Shown in pieces: positions 1-7,971 of a stretch of 12,716 nt of DNA; positions within the stretch are counted from its first letter, which is position 1; each line of letters starts with the position of its first letter. Made by a program: the position numbers and the translations under genes. Origin of the DNA: an uncultured Bacteroides sp. (GTDB lineage: Bacteria; Bacteroidota; Bacteroidia; Bacteroidales; Bacteroidaceae); the NCBI GenBank assembly GCA_900556845.1, contig USQO01000063.1, forward strand, positions 1 through 12,716, written 5' to 3'. The notes beneath the pieces are model-generated. The model worked only from the letters and a program-made list of their open reading frames with translations. It was not told the DNA's origin and made no database searches.

Positions 1-253
1 TAAGAGACAGATTTATAAGTGTCTTCGTCTAATATTTGAATTTAAATAAAATAACTAGTTAACCTAATGTTTTTTATTATGAAAGAGAAAGAAGGAAGAT
101 ACTTGATCAAAATGACAGGTTGATATGAAAGGCAGGAAAAGTTGGGGGACTTTCCTGCCTTCATGAAAGCGAATGATTGTCGAATATCTCACCTTTTAGA
201 CAACCGTTCAAAAACAATTAAAAAATCTAGTTTAATTATTTCATTGTGAAGTT
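1..253 (+). promoter_or_regulatory. Non-coding leader upstream of the SusC-type gene
   Basis: No convincing gene lies in these 253 bases. The region is AT-rich and should carry the promoter and 5' untranslated region of the PUL operon. The only TTTG in it is part of AATATTTG at 31-38, one mismatch from the Bacteroides housekeeping -7 consensus TAnnTTTG, and no TTTG sits about 19-21 bases upstream to act as a -33 element. A standard sigma-ABfr promoter is therefore not evident. The downstream SusC has an STN domain, so an ECF-sigma promoter would be expected, but I cannot point to its -35 and -10 with confidence. The region also holds a hairpin (129-161) and a weak AT-only inverted repeat (AATTAAA at 216-222, TTTAATT at 231-237). 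Confidence 0.5.
129..161 (+). other. 11-bp stem-loop in the leader
   Basis: AAGGCAGGAAA at 129-139 pairs perfectly with TTTCCTGCCTT at 151-161 around an 11-base G-rich loop. A bulged A followed by TG/CA pairs extends the stem outward. No T-run follows on either strand, so it is not a canonical intrinsic terminator. It lies 92 bases before the start codon. It could be the decayed end of an upstream transcript, a 5' UTR stability or regulatory structure, or a protein-binding inverted repeat. The pairing is directly visible; the role is unknown. Confidence 0.6.
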
Positions 254-3200
254 ATGAAGAAATTATCAACTGTCAAAAGAAATAAGTCGTCAATAGGCTT
301 ATTTACCAAAATACCTATGCGTATGCGAATAACACCTTTTTTATTAGCAGGGTTTTTAATGCAGGCGAATGCCGAAAATGTCTATTCACAGTCTGCTGCT
401 ATTTCTATTGAAATGAACAATGCTACGGTGGAAGAAGTCCTGAATGAAATAGAAATGAACTCAGAATATCATTTCTTGTATAACAATCAGTTAATTGATG
501 TTGACCGTAAGGTATCTGTAAAGGCAGATGCAGACAACATTGAATCTGTTTTGCATGATTTGTTTGATGGAACTAATGTTGTATATAAGATTGTTAACAA
601 ACAGATTGTATTAGGACCAAAGGGAAGTAATTCTGTAACAGCAACAACCACTGTAGCTCAAAATAAAGTAATAAAGGGTAATGTGGTTGATAAAAATGGA
701 GACCCTATTATTGGTGCTAATATTCGTGTAAAAGGAACTACTGTTGGTACGATTACGGATATTGATGGAAATTTTGTTTTAGAAATTGCTGGAAATGCAG
801 AATTATTGGAAGTTTCGTATATTGGTTATAAAACTCAAGATATTTCTTTAAAAGGGAAAAAAGAATTTGCTATTGTTCTGAAAGAGGATTCTGAAACTTT
901 GGATGAGGTTGTAGTTGTTGGATATGGTGTTCAGAAAAAAGTAAATTTAACGGGAGCTGTTACTTCGGTAAAAGCGGAAACTTTAGATAATATGCCAACA
1001 AATAATTTATCTAATGCTTTGGCGGGTCGTGCTCCTGGTGTTAATGTTACTAATTCCTCAGGCTTTGCCGGTGCTTCATCAGACATTCGTATTCGTGGTA
1101 GTTTTGGTGAGCCTCTTTATGTAATTAATAATATAATTAAGAGCAAAGCAGATTTTGATGCGCTAGATCCTAATGAAGTAGAAAATATCAGTTTTTTGAA
1201 AGATGCTGCGAGTGCTTCAATTTACGGCTCTAAAGCTGGTAATGGGGTTGTATTGGTGACCACTAAAAGTGGAAATAAAGACCAAAAACCGATGTTTCAA
1301 TACAAAGGTTCATATAGTGTATCTAATACAACACGCCCTTTGCAAGATTATTCAGCTACAGATGAGTTAATATGGGCTAATAGGGTTCAGGAAACATTGG
1401 GAAGAGATCCTGTTTATGGTCCTGAAATTTTTGAATATTTCAAGGATAAAAGTTATAATGTCAATGATTATGTTTGGCAAAACCCATCTTCATGGCAGCA
1501 TAATTTAAGTGTAAATGGAGGTACAGATCGTATCCAATATTTCATGCTGTTAGGATACCAGGATCAGGATGGTTCTTATAAAAATTTGAAGTATCAGCGT
1601 TATAATTTTCGTTCTGATGTAACAGCTAACATTACGAAACGTTTTAAAGTTAATTTTAATTTGAGTGGAAATCAGAGAAATTATAATCGTTTTTATTGGC
1701 CATATGACGATGTTGAAGACTTTTCTGTTCCTGATTTTTATCGTTCAACATTTAACTGGACACGTTTATATCCATTTTATGTAGATGATCAAGGAAATCC
1801 GACTAATGATACAAATGCTAATCCTGTTGCTTTTGGTGCATGGAATCCTGTAGACATGGTTTTGGGGGACCGTTACCAAAAACAGACTAAACGTACATTG
1901 GATGGACAGATTCGTTTGTCTTTTGATTTGGATGATTATGTGAAAGGATTGAAGACTTCTGTTTTAGCGCAATATACAGCATATGATGAGAATCATAAGG
2001 CATTTATTACCCATAACTCTAGTTATAGATTCCAACATGCATCCGCTGACAATCCATTTATTCCAGGACCTGTAAATCCTGATGATATGGTTGTTCATAA
2101 CTTGAGTTCAACTTATGAACAGATTCAGGAAAGTGCCCAACTTAGTTCATCTTATCAATTTAACTGGTTTGTCAATTACGATAGAAAATTTGGTAAACAT
2201 GATATTTCTGGTATGTTGATTTATGAGCAGGCTGGAAGAAACGGTAAAAATATAAGTGGGCGTGCAGAAGATTTGCTGACATCTTCTATTGATCAAATAT
2301 TTAACACGTCTTCAGATACAGAAAGAAGATATTTCAATGGAAATGAATTTGAAGATGCTCGTCAGTCAATTATTGGACGTTTTAACTATAATTTTAGTGA
2401 GAAGTATATAGCCGAGTTTTCTTTCCGCTACGATGGAAATTACAAGTTTGCCCCCAGTGAGCGTTGGGGTTTTTTCCCTTCTGGTTCTTTGGCCTGGAGA
2501 ATTTCTGAAGAAAACTTTATGAAAGGAATAGATTGGTTGAGCAATCTGAAGTTAAGAGGTTCTTATGGTTCAACTGGTGACGATAATCATTGGAATGGTG
2601 ATGAAATAGCTCCTTTCTTATGGCGTGACTATTATCAAAGTGGTACTGGATATATCTTTGGGGATAATTTATCTAATGGCCTAGCTATTGGTGCTACCCC
2701 TAATCCTTATATGAGTTGGGCACGTTTGGAAGTATATAACGTTGGTTTTGACTTTGGTGTTCTTAATAACCGTTTGACTGGTGAATTTGATTATTTCTAT
2801 AAAAATAAAAATCATATTTTAGGCTCAAGAATTGCTTCTGTGCCTGGAACTTTTGGTGCTTCATTGGCTCCAGAAAATTATGCAGAACAGTCTTGGAAGG
2901 GTTTTGAACTTTCATTAAGATGGTCTGATAATATAGGTAAACTTCATTATTCTGTTTATTCAAATGTAGGATATGTAAAAGATAAATGGATAAAATGGGA
3001 TGAAGCAGAAGGACTGGAAGAATGGCGTAGTAAAATAGGTCGTCCTAATGATCGTATACAAGGATATATTTGTGAAGGTATTATCCGTACGCAGGAACAA
3101 TTGGATGCACTTCCAGAAGGATTTACCCAATTTGGAAGAAAACCTATATTAGGAACATTGTTATATAAGGATATACGAGGTGCAAATTACAGTGAAGGAC

Positions 3201-3730
3201 CAGATGGAATTATAGATTCTAATGATATAACTTTCTTATCAGATAATGGTGCTCCTCGCTTGAATTATGGTTTTGGCTTTAATATAGAATGGAAAGGATT
3301 AGCTATTGATGCACACTTCCAAGGAGTTGGAGCTTATGACCGTATGGTAAGTACTATGAATGGTGGTGGGGTATTTCAATTAGGTGAAAAACCATACTTC
3401 CAATTGTGGACAGAAGATGTGTGGACTCCTGAGAATGTAGATGCGGAATATCCACGTGTTTCTGGACAGTGGCAGGAAGAATATGGTGCTGCAGGATCTT
3501 CATTCTGGTTGCGTAATGGAGCTTATATGCGTTTGAAAAACTTGAATATTGCTTATACATTACCTGGTCAATGGTTGTCTTCTTTGGGTATTGATAGAGT
3601 TCAGCTATTTGTTAATGGAACAAATTTGTTCTGTATTTCAGGTTTGAAAGAGCATGATCCGGAACAGAAAACATTAGATTCATATCCTTTGATGAGAACC
3701 TTTACTGGTGGTTTGAGTATTAATTTTTAA
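254..3730 (+). CDS. SusC/RagA-type TonB-dependent outer-membrane transporter with STN domain
   Basis: This is an outer-membrane glycan importer of the SusC/RagA family, 1158 residues, powered by TonB and working as a lidded channel with the SusD-type protein encoded next. A basic cytosolic N-terminal extension precedes the hydrophobic signal segment (about 24-41, cleavage near ANA-EN). Next come an STN domain (about 48-122), a carboxypeptidase-D regulatory-like domain (about 139-211, starting VIKGNVVDKNGDPIIGANI), a TonB-box-like DEVVVVGYG (217-225), the plug (about 229-337, with IRIRG and LKDAASASIYG), and the beta barrel to the C-terminus. The protein ends in Phe (GGLSINF), as expected of a BAM-recognised beta signal. 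The STN domain is the known mark of SusC proteins that signal to an anti-sigma factor and ECF sigma factor, so control by such a pair is likely; it is not in the window. Met22 and Met24 are alternative starts, but the long basic N-terminus is usual in this subclass, so 254 is preferred. The plug has YVINNII where many relatives have YVIDGV. The substrate cannot be read from the sequence. Confidence 0.96.
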   Translation: MKKLSTVKRNKSSIGLFTKIPMRMRITPFLLAGFLMQANAENVYSQSAAISIEMNNATVEEVLNEIEMNSEYHFLYNNQLIDVDRKVSVKADADNIESVLHDLFDGTNVVYKIVNKQIVLGPKGSNSVTATTTVAQNKVIKGNVVDKNGDPIIGANIRVKGTTVGTITDIDGNFVLEIAGNAELLEVSYIGYKTQDISLKGKKEFAIVLKEDSETLDEVVVVGYGVQKKVNLTGAVTSVKAETLDNMPTNNLSNALAGRAPGVNVTNSSGFAGASSDIRIRGSFGEPLYVINNIIKSKADFDALDPNEVENISFLKDAASASIYGSKAGNGVVLVTTKSGNKDQKPMFQYKGSYSVSNTTRPLQDYSATDELIWANRVQETLGRDPVYGPEIFEYFKDKSYNVNDYVWQNPSSWQHNLSVNGGTDRIQYFMLLGYQDQDGSYKNLKYQRYNFRSDVTANITKRFKVNFNLSGNQRNYNRFYWPYDDVEDFSVPDFYRSTFNWTRLYPFYVDDQGNPTNDTNANPVAFGAWNPVDMVLGDRYQKQTKRTLDGQIRLSFDLDDYVKGLKTSVLAQYTAYDENHKAFITHNSSYRFQHASADNPFIPGPVNPDDMVVHNLSSTYEQIQESAQLSSSYQFNWFVNYDRKFGKHDISGMLIYEQAGRNGKNISGRAEDLLTSSIDQIFNTSSDTERRYFNGNEFEDARQSIIGRFNYNFSEKYIAEFSFRYDGNYKFAPSERWGFFPSGSLAWRISEENFMKGIDWLSNLKLRGSYGSTGDDNHWNGDEIAPFLWRDYYQSGTGYIFGDNLSNGLAIGATPNPYMSWARLEVYNVGFDFGVLNNRLTGEFDYFYKNKNHILGSRIASVPGTFGASLAPENYAEQSWKGFELSLRWSDNIGKLHYSVYSNVGYVKDKWIKWDEAEGLEEWRSKIGRPNDRIQGYICEGIIRTQEQLDALPEGFTQFGRKPILGTLLYKDIRGANYSEGPDGIIDSNDITFLSDNGAPRLNYGFGFNIEWKGLAIDAHFQGVGAYDRMVSTMNGGGVFQLGEKPYFQLWTEDVWTPENVDAEYPRVSGQWQEEYGAAGSSFWLRNGAYMRLKNLNIAYTLPGQWLSSLGIDRVQLFVNGTNLFCISGLKEHDPEQKTLDSYPLMRTFTGGLSINF

Positions 3731-3743
3731 TTGATAGACTACA

Positions 3744-5477
3744 ATGAAAAATAAAATATTTTATGCAATGGCATTAGGATGTTTATTGTCTTTTAATGCT
3801 TGTGATGTTTTGGATACAGAGGACTTATCTCATTATAGTCCGGATGATGTATGGAATGATTCGAAATTAGCATCAGCTTATTTAAGTGATTTGTATGCTG
3901 GTGCATTTAAAGGATGGCCTGTAGATGGAGGTAATTCTGATGAATGTAAAGGTATTTTGGGTACAACATCAGTACAGCCCAATAATGATAGCTTTAAATA
4001 TTGGCCTTATGCACAGATTCGTGATATTAACATGATGATTGAAGGGGTTAACGCTGGAAGTCTGACTCCTGAACAAAAGAAAGGATTATTGGGACAAGCT
4101 TATTTCCTTCGTGCGTGGCATTATTTTTTGGCATTGCGTATGCATGGAGGGGTACCTATTGTTAAAACAGTCCAAAAGGAAACAGATGATTTAAATGTAA
4201 AGAGAAATTCATCGTTAGAATGTTTTGATTTTATTATATCTGATTTGGATGAAGCAGCGAAATTATTACCAATAAAATCTACTGGTGCAGATTATGGTCG
4301 TATTGACCAATGTATTGTTGCTGCTTTTAAGGGCCGCGTATTACTATATAAAGCTAGTCCACAATTTAATCCCTCAAAGCCTTATGACAATGCTTATATT
4401 GAAGAGGCTTATGAGGCAACTAAATTTGCTAAAGAATTTTTGGAGAAGAATGGCTTTGGACTTGTTGATAACTATACTGCTGTTTTTGAAACAGAAAAAC
4501 ATAAAGAGGCAGTATTGCCAATTATATACACAGCCCCTTCTAAGACAAATGGAAGATGGGAGGATGCGGTCCGTCCTTTGTCTGAATCGAAGAATATGAC
4601 AGGCTATGATGTCCCTACTTGGGGGTTGGCAGAAGCTTTTCCGATGAAAGATGGAAAGAGACCAGGTGAATCTACGAAGTATGTTTATGATTTACAGCAT
4701 TTTTGGGAAAACAGAGACCCTCGCTTTGATGCAACTATTGTATATAATGCTTCAGTCTATGAACTGTCAGGTAAAATAGGAAGGCGCCAATATACAACTC
4801 CGGGTATAGCCAGCTCATTGGATGCTTTTGGTTATGATATTCAGGGAGAGCATGGTTTTCAAACAGGTTTGTTCTGTAAGAAAGGTATTATGGAAGAATT
4901 ATCGATAGCTCAGGTAACTCAAAATGATGTTGATTGGCTTGAAATTCGCTATGCTGAAGTTTTGTTTAATTATGCAGAAATGGCCAATGAAAAAGGTTTT
5001 ACAGAAGTGGCATACGATGTGTTAAAACAGATTCGTCAGCGAGCTGGTATTGAACCTGGTGATGACAACTTATATGGATTAAAGGCAAATATGAGTGTTG
5101 AAGAAATGCGACAGGCACTTCTAGATGAAAAACGTCTTGAGTTCTGTTTTGAAGGACAGCGTTTTTGGGATTTAAGACGTCATCGTTTATTACATTCCTT
5201 CTTAAATGGTCAGCATAAATTTGGATGTTTGGCAACATTAAAACCAGGAATTAGTATGCAGGACGCAATGGAACGAGCAAAAACGTATACGCTTTTACCT
5301 GATGAATTTGTTTATAAAGCTGAAGACCTTCAATTCCAGGATCCTAATTCAGAAAATGCAATGTATACTCCGGAAACTTATTATTTCTTTCCTATATCCA
5401 AAGGGGAAATAGAGAAAAATCCGAATTTGGAACAAAATGAAGGATGGGGTGGTCATTTTAAAGGTGAGTTACCTTGA
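3744..5477 (+). CDS. SusD/RagB-type surface glycan-binding lipoprotein
   Basis: This 577-residue SusD/RagB family protein is the hinged lid of the SusC channel and binds the glycan at the cell surface. The signal peptide ends in a lipobox, SFNAC, with the lipidated cysteine at residue 20. The residues after it are rich in Asp and Glu (CDVLDTEDLSHYSPDD), consistent with, but not proof of, the acidic export signal that sends Bacteroides lipoproteins to the outer face. Family landmarks are the N-terminal helical region with FLRAWHYFLALRMHGGVPIV, the TPR-like helices, and the C-terminal RagB/SusD segment with RLEFCFEGQRFWDLRRHR. The C-terminal YFFPISKGEIEKNPNLEQN is the usual SusD ending. Length is normal. 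It begins 13 bases after the SusC stop, so the two are almost certainly co-transcribed. A strong stem-loop follows its stop codon. Confidence 0.96.
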   Translation: MKNKIFYAMALGCLLSFNACDVLDTEDLSHYSPDDVWNDSKLASAYLSDLYAGAFKGWPVDGGNSDECKGILGTTSVQPNNDSFKYWPYAQIRDINMMIEGVNAGSLTPEQKKGLLGQAYFLRAWHYFLALRMHGGVPIVKTVQKETDDLNVKRNSSLECFDFIISDLDEAAKLLPIKSTGADYGRIDQCIVAAFKGRVLLYKASPQFNPSKPYDNAYIEEAYEATKFAKEFLEKNGFGLVDNYTAVFETEKHKEAVLPIIYTAPSKTNGRWEDAVRPLSESKNMTGYDVPTWGLAEAFPMKDGKRPGESTKYVYDLQHFWENRDPRFDATIVYNASVYELSGKIGRRQYTTPGIASSLDAFGYDIQGEHGFQTGLFCKKGIMEELSIAQVTQNDVDWLEIRYAEVLFNYAEMANEKGFTEVAYDVLKQIRQRAGIEPGDDNLYGLKANMSVEEMRQALLDEKRLEFCFEGQRFWDLRRHRLLHSFLNGQHKFGCLATLKPGISMQDAMERAKTYTLLPDEFVYKAEDLQFQDPNSENAMYTPETYYFFPISKGEIEKNPNLEQNEGWGGHFKGELP

Positions 5478-5487
5478 TAATTAAATG

Positions 5488-5521
5488 GTTTATTGCCGAT
5501 GAATAAGCATCGGCAATAAAC
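5488..5521 (+). other. Perfect 14-bp stem-loop after the SusD-type gene
   Basis: GTTTATTGCCGATG (5488-5501) and CATCGGCAATAAAC (5508-5521) are exact reverse complements around a 6-base loop, AATAAG. Two G-U wobbles can extend the base. The structure starts 10 bases after the SusD stop and ends 44 bases before the GH89 ATG. No T-run follows it, so it is less likely a terminator than a 3'-end stabiliser or processing site. That would let susCD mRNA accumulate above the enzyme genes, which is common in PULs. The structure is directly seen; the role is inferred. Confidence 0.75.
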
Positions 5522-5565
5522 TGTATAAATAATGACATGTAGGTATTAAATCTTTTGAGTTGCAT

Positions 5566-7833
5566 ATGAAACTTAAAAACTTTATTTTCGTTTGTTTGGT
5601 GCTGTTGTGTTGCAGTTGCCAACGTAATCCTCAGCTGCAGGCTGCATATGATTTAATAGAACGTGTGGCTCCTGGTTATTCAAGTCAGTTCAAACTGGAA
5701 CTGATAGAACCTTCTGACGGAATGGATGTATATGAAATTACATCAGACGGTAATCAGGTGGTTTTACGTGGAAATAATCCTATAGCATTGGCTACTGCCT
5801 TTAACCAATATTTGAAATATACATGCAATGCACATATTTCTTGGTTGGGCGATAATTTGAATCTTCCGGAAAAATTGCCTCTTCCACAAAAGGACGTTCG
5901 TAATACCATCAATGGGAAATACCGGGTGTATATGAATTATTGTACCGTTAGCTATTCTGCTGCTTGGTGGGACTGGGAACGCTGGCAGCGTGAGATAGAC
6001 TATATGGCGATGAATTCCATTAATATGCCTTTATCGGTAGTTGGTCTTGAAGCAGTTTGGTACAATACTTTATTGAAGCATAATTTTACGGATGAAGAAG
6101 CTCGTCGCTTTTTGGCTGGTCCAGGTCATTTTGCATGGCAGTGGATGCAGAATTTGCAAAGTTATGGAGGTCCTTTACCAAAGTCTTGGATTGATAAGCA
6201 TATCAAACTTGGTAAACAGATAATTGAACGCGAGCTAGAGTTAGGTATGCAACCTATCCAGCAGGGATTTTCAGGATATGTACCAAGGGAGCTGAAAGAG
6301 AAATATCCTGATGCAAAGATTCAGCAGCAACCTTCTTGGTGTGGGTTTGAAGGTGCTGCTCAATTAGATCCTACCGATCCGCTTTTTCTTACCCTAGGAC
6401 GTGATTTTTTGGAAGAAGAGAAGAAATTGTATGGTGCTCATGGAGTATATGCAGCAGACCCATTTCATGAAAGTACTCCTCCGGTTGATACACCTGAATA
6501 TCTTTCGGCTGTAGGTAAAACTATTAATCAGTTGTTTCAGGAGTTTCACCCCGGAGCTATTTGGGCCATGCAAGCATGGAGTTTGCGTGAACCTATCGTA
6601 AAAGCTGTATCAAAAGAACATTTATTGATTCTTGATTTGAATGGCGGACGTAGCCAGCAACCTAATACTTGTTGGGGATATCCTGTGGTCGCAGGAAATC
6701 TGCATAATTTTGGTGGACGTATCAATATGCATGGTGATATGCGTCTACTGGCCAGCAATCAGTATGAGCGTGCTGTAAGTAAGTCGCCTAATGTATGTGG
6801 AAGTGGTTTGTTCATGGAATCAATCGAGCAAAATCCAGCTTATTATGAATTGGCTTTTGAAATGCCTCTCCATAAAGGAGAAGTAGATTTAGATAACTGG
6901 TTTCGTCATTATGTCGAACGTCGTTATGGTTTTCCTTCAGAAAACACACATGCAGCATGGATGTGTTTATTGGAAGGGCCTTACCGTCCGGGCACGAATG
7001 GAGTAGAACTTAGTTCAATCATTGCAGCTAGACCTGCAGTAGATGTGAAAAAATCAGGTCCTAATGCCGGTTTAGGAATTCCTTATTCACCGGAATTGAT
7101 AATGAAAGCTCAAGGACTTCTACTGAAGGATGTTGAGAAATTAAAGCAGTCAGAAGCCTATCGCTTTGATATAGTAGATGTGCAGCGTCAGCTTATGACT
7201 AATATGGGGCAGCTCATTCATAAAAAAGCTGCTGAGGCTTTCAAAAAAGGTGATAAGGCTGGGTTTGCGTTACATAGTACCCGATTCCTTGAATTACTAA
7301 AAGATGTGGATACTTTGTTGAGAACACGCAGTGAGTTTAATTTTGACCAATGGTTGACTCGTGCCCGTTCTTGGGGAGAGACCAAGGAGGAAAAAGACTT
7401 ATTCGAAAAAGATGCATCTGCATTGGTTACCATTTGGGGAGCTGACGGTGATTCTCATATTTTTGACTATTCTTGGCGTGAATGGACAGGTTTGATTGAA
7501 GGTTATTATTTGAAGCGTTGGGAAAAGTTTTATGCAATGCTTTCCGATTGTTTGGATAAAGGAATTTCATATAAAGAGGAAGGTCTCCCGCAAATTTATG
7601 GAAGAGAATCTTTCCGTGCTAATGACTTTTATAATAAACTTGCTGATTGGGAGTTGGAATTTGTAGCGACCTCTGGTAAAGCTCGTACACCTATTACCCA
7701 AGGTGATGAAGTAGAAGTAGTCACTGCATTATATAAAAAATATATGAAATTAGCAAAGGATTATTATGGCGGAAATATAAAAATAGATCAGATTGATTTG
7801 CAGGGAGTGATTGAAAATTTTGGGGAGAAGTAA
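5566..7833 (+). CDS. GH89 alpha-N-acetylglucosaminidase lipoprotein (NAGLU family)
   Basis: This is a 755-residue family GH89 exo-alpha-N-acetylglucosaminidase, homologous to human lysosomal NAGLU, which releases terminal alpha-linked GlcNAc with retention. The ATG at 5566 is chosen; a TTG two codons upstream would also extend the frame but is less likely. The signal peptide ends in LLCCSCQ, with Cys18 as the probable lipidated residue. No acidic stretch follows it, so the enzyme may face the periplasm. An N-terminal alpha/beta domain (about 20-110) leads into the GH89 TIM barrel (from about 118, KYRVYMNYCTVSYSAAWWDW), followed by a C-terminal helical domain (about 500-755). Glu302 in DPFHESTPP (codon 6469) aligns with the acid/base (human Glu316, C. 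perfringens Glu483). Glu418 in GLFMESIEQNP (codon 6817) aligns with the nucleophile (human Glu446, C. perfringens Glu601). Both catalytic residues are present, so activity is expected. Known GH89 substrates are GlcNAc-alpha-1,4-Gal caps of gastric mucin and heparan-type ends; which applies here, if either, is not shown. Confidence 0.93.
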   Translation: MKLKNFIFVCLVLLCCSCQRNPQLQAAYDLIERVAPGYSSQFKLELIEPSDGMDVYEITSDGNQVVLRGNNPIALATAFNQYLKYTCNAHISWLGDNLNLPEKLPLPQKDVRNTINGKYRVYMNYCTVSYSAAWWDWERWQREIDYMAMNSINMPLSVVGLEAVWYNTLLKHNFTDEEARRFLAGPGHFAWQWMQNLQSYGGPLPKSWIDKHIKLGKQIIERELELGMQPIQQGFSGYVPRELKEKYPDAKIQQQPSWCGFEGAAQLDPTDPLFLTLGRDFLEEEKKLYGAHGVYAADPFHESTPPVDTPEYLSAVGKTINQLFQEFHPGAIWAMQAWSLREPIVKAVSKEHLLILDLNGGRSQQPNTCWGYPVVAGNLHNFGGRINMHGDMRLLASNQYERAVSKSPNVCGSGLFMESIEQNPAYYELAFEMPLHKGEVDLDNWFRHYVERRYGFPSENTHAAWMCLLEGPYRPGTNGVELSSIIAARPAVDVKKSGPNAGLGIPYSPELIMKAQGLLLKDVEKLKQSEAYRFDIVDVQRQLMTNMGQLIHKKAAEAFKKGDKAGFALHSTRFLELLKDVDTLLRTRSEFNFDQWLTRARSWGETKEEKDLFEKDASALVTIWGADGDSHIFDYSWREWTGLIEGYYLKRWEKFYAMLSDCLDKGISYKEEGLPQIYGRESFRANDFYNKLADWELEFVATSGKARTPITQGDEVEVVTALYKKYMKLAKDYYGGNIKIDQIDLQGVIENFGEK

Positions 7834-7971
7834 AATCAGTAACTGTACTTGATGTGGTACGTAAAAAATTAATATGGTTAATTTCCCAAGCTAAATTTTA
7901 CAACGCCCCAAGTCAATTTTGGGGCGATTTTTTATGTCTAAAAAGATCCAGATTTTTATGATATTAAGTTT
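7834..7971 (+). promoter_or_regulatory. Intergenic region between the GH89 and GH172 genes
   Basis: These 138 bases separate two co-oriented PUL genes. A small AT stem (AAATTAA at 7866-7872, TTAATTT at 7878-7884) precedes a strong intrinsic terminator (7904-7933). Only 38 bases remain between the T-run and the next ATG, and I see no good TAnnTTTG -7 element there. The downstream genes are therefore probably expressed by read-through or from a promoter of a type I cannot recognise. Confidence 0.45.
7904..7933 (+). terminator. Intrinsic (rho-independent) terminator inside the operon
   Basis: CGCCCCAA (7904-7911) pairs exactly with TTGGGGCG (7919-7926) around a 7-base loop, and a run of six T follows at 7928-7933. 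This is a GC-rich stem plus U-tract acting on the + strand. It lies 70 bases after the GH89 stop and 38 bases before the GH172 start, so it should end or attenuate transcription of the susC-susD-GH89 segment. Confidence 0.85.

Noticed and set aside
3..32. Possible last nine codons of an upstream gene ending in TAA at 30-32
   Set aside because: Nine codons are too few to support a coding call, and the other frames are equally plausible as non-coding DNA.
216..237. Inverted repeat AATTAAA/TTTAATT just before the SusC start
   Set aside because: A 7-bp AT-only repeat is expected by chance in such AT-rich sequence.
5560..5565. TTG start for the GH89 gene
   Set aside because: The ATG two codons later gives a normal lipoprotein signal peptide, and TTG starts are rare; the extra two residues add nothing.
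5566..7833. Reading the GH89 gene as evidence for a heparan sulfate PUL
   Set aside because: No sulfatase, heparin lyase or glucuronidase gene is present in the window, so the assignment cannot be supported from here.
7866..7884. Inverted repeat AAATTAA/TTAATTT upstream of the terminator
   Set aside because: It is AT-only and short; unlikely to be a stable RNA structure. Kept only as a remark on the intergenic region.
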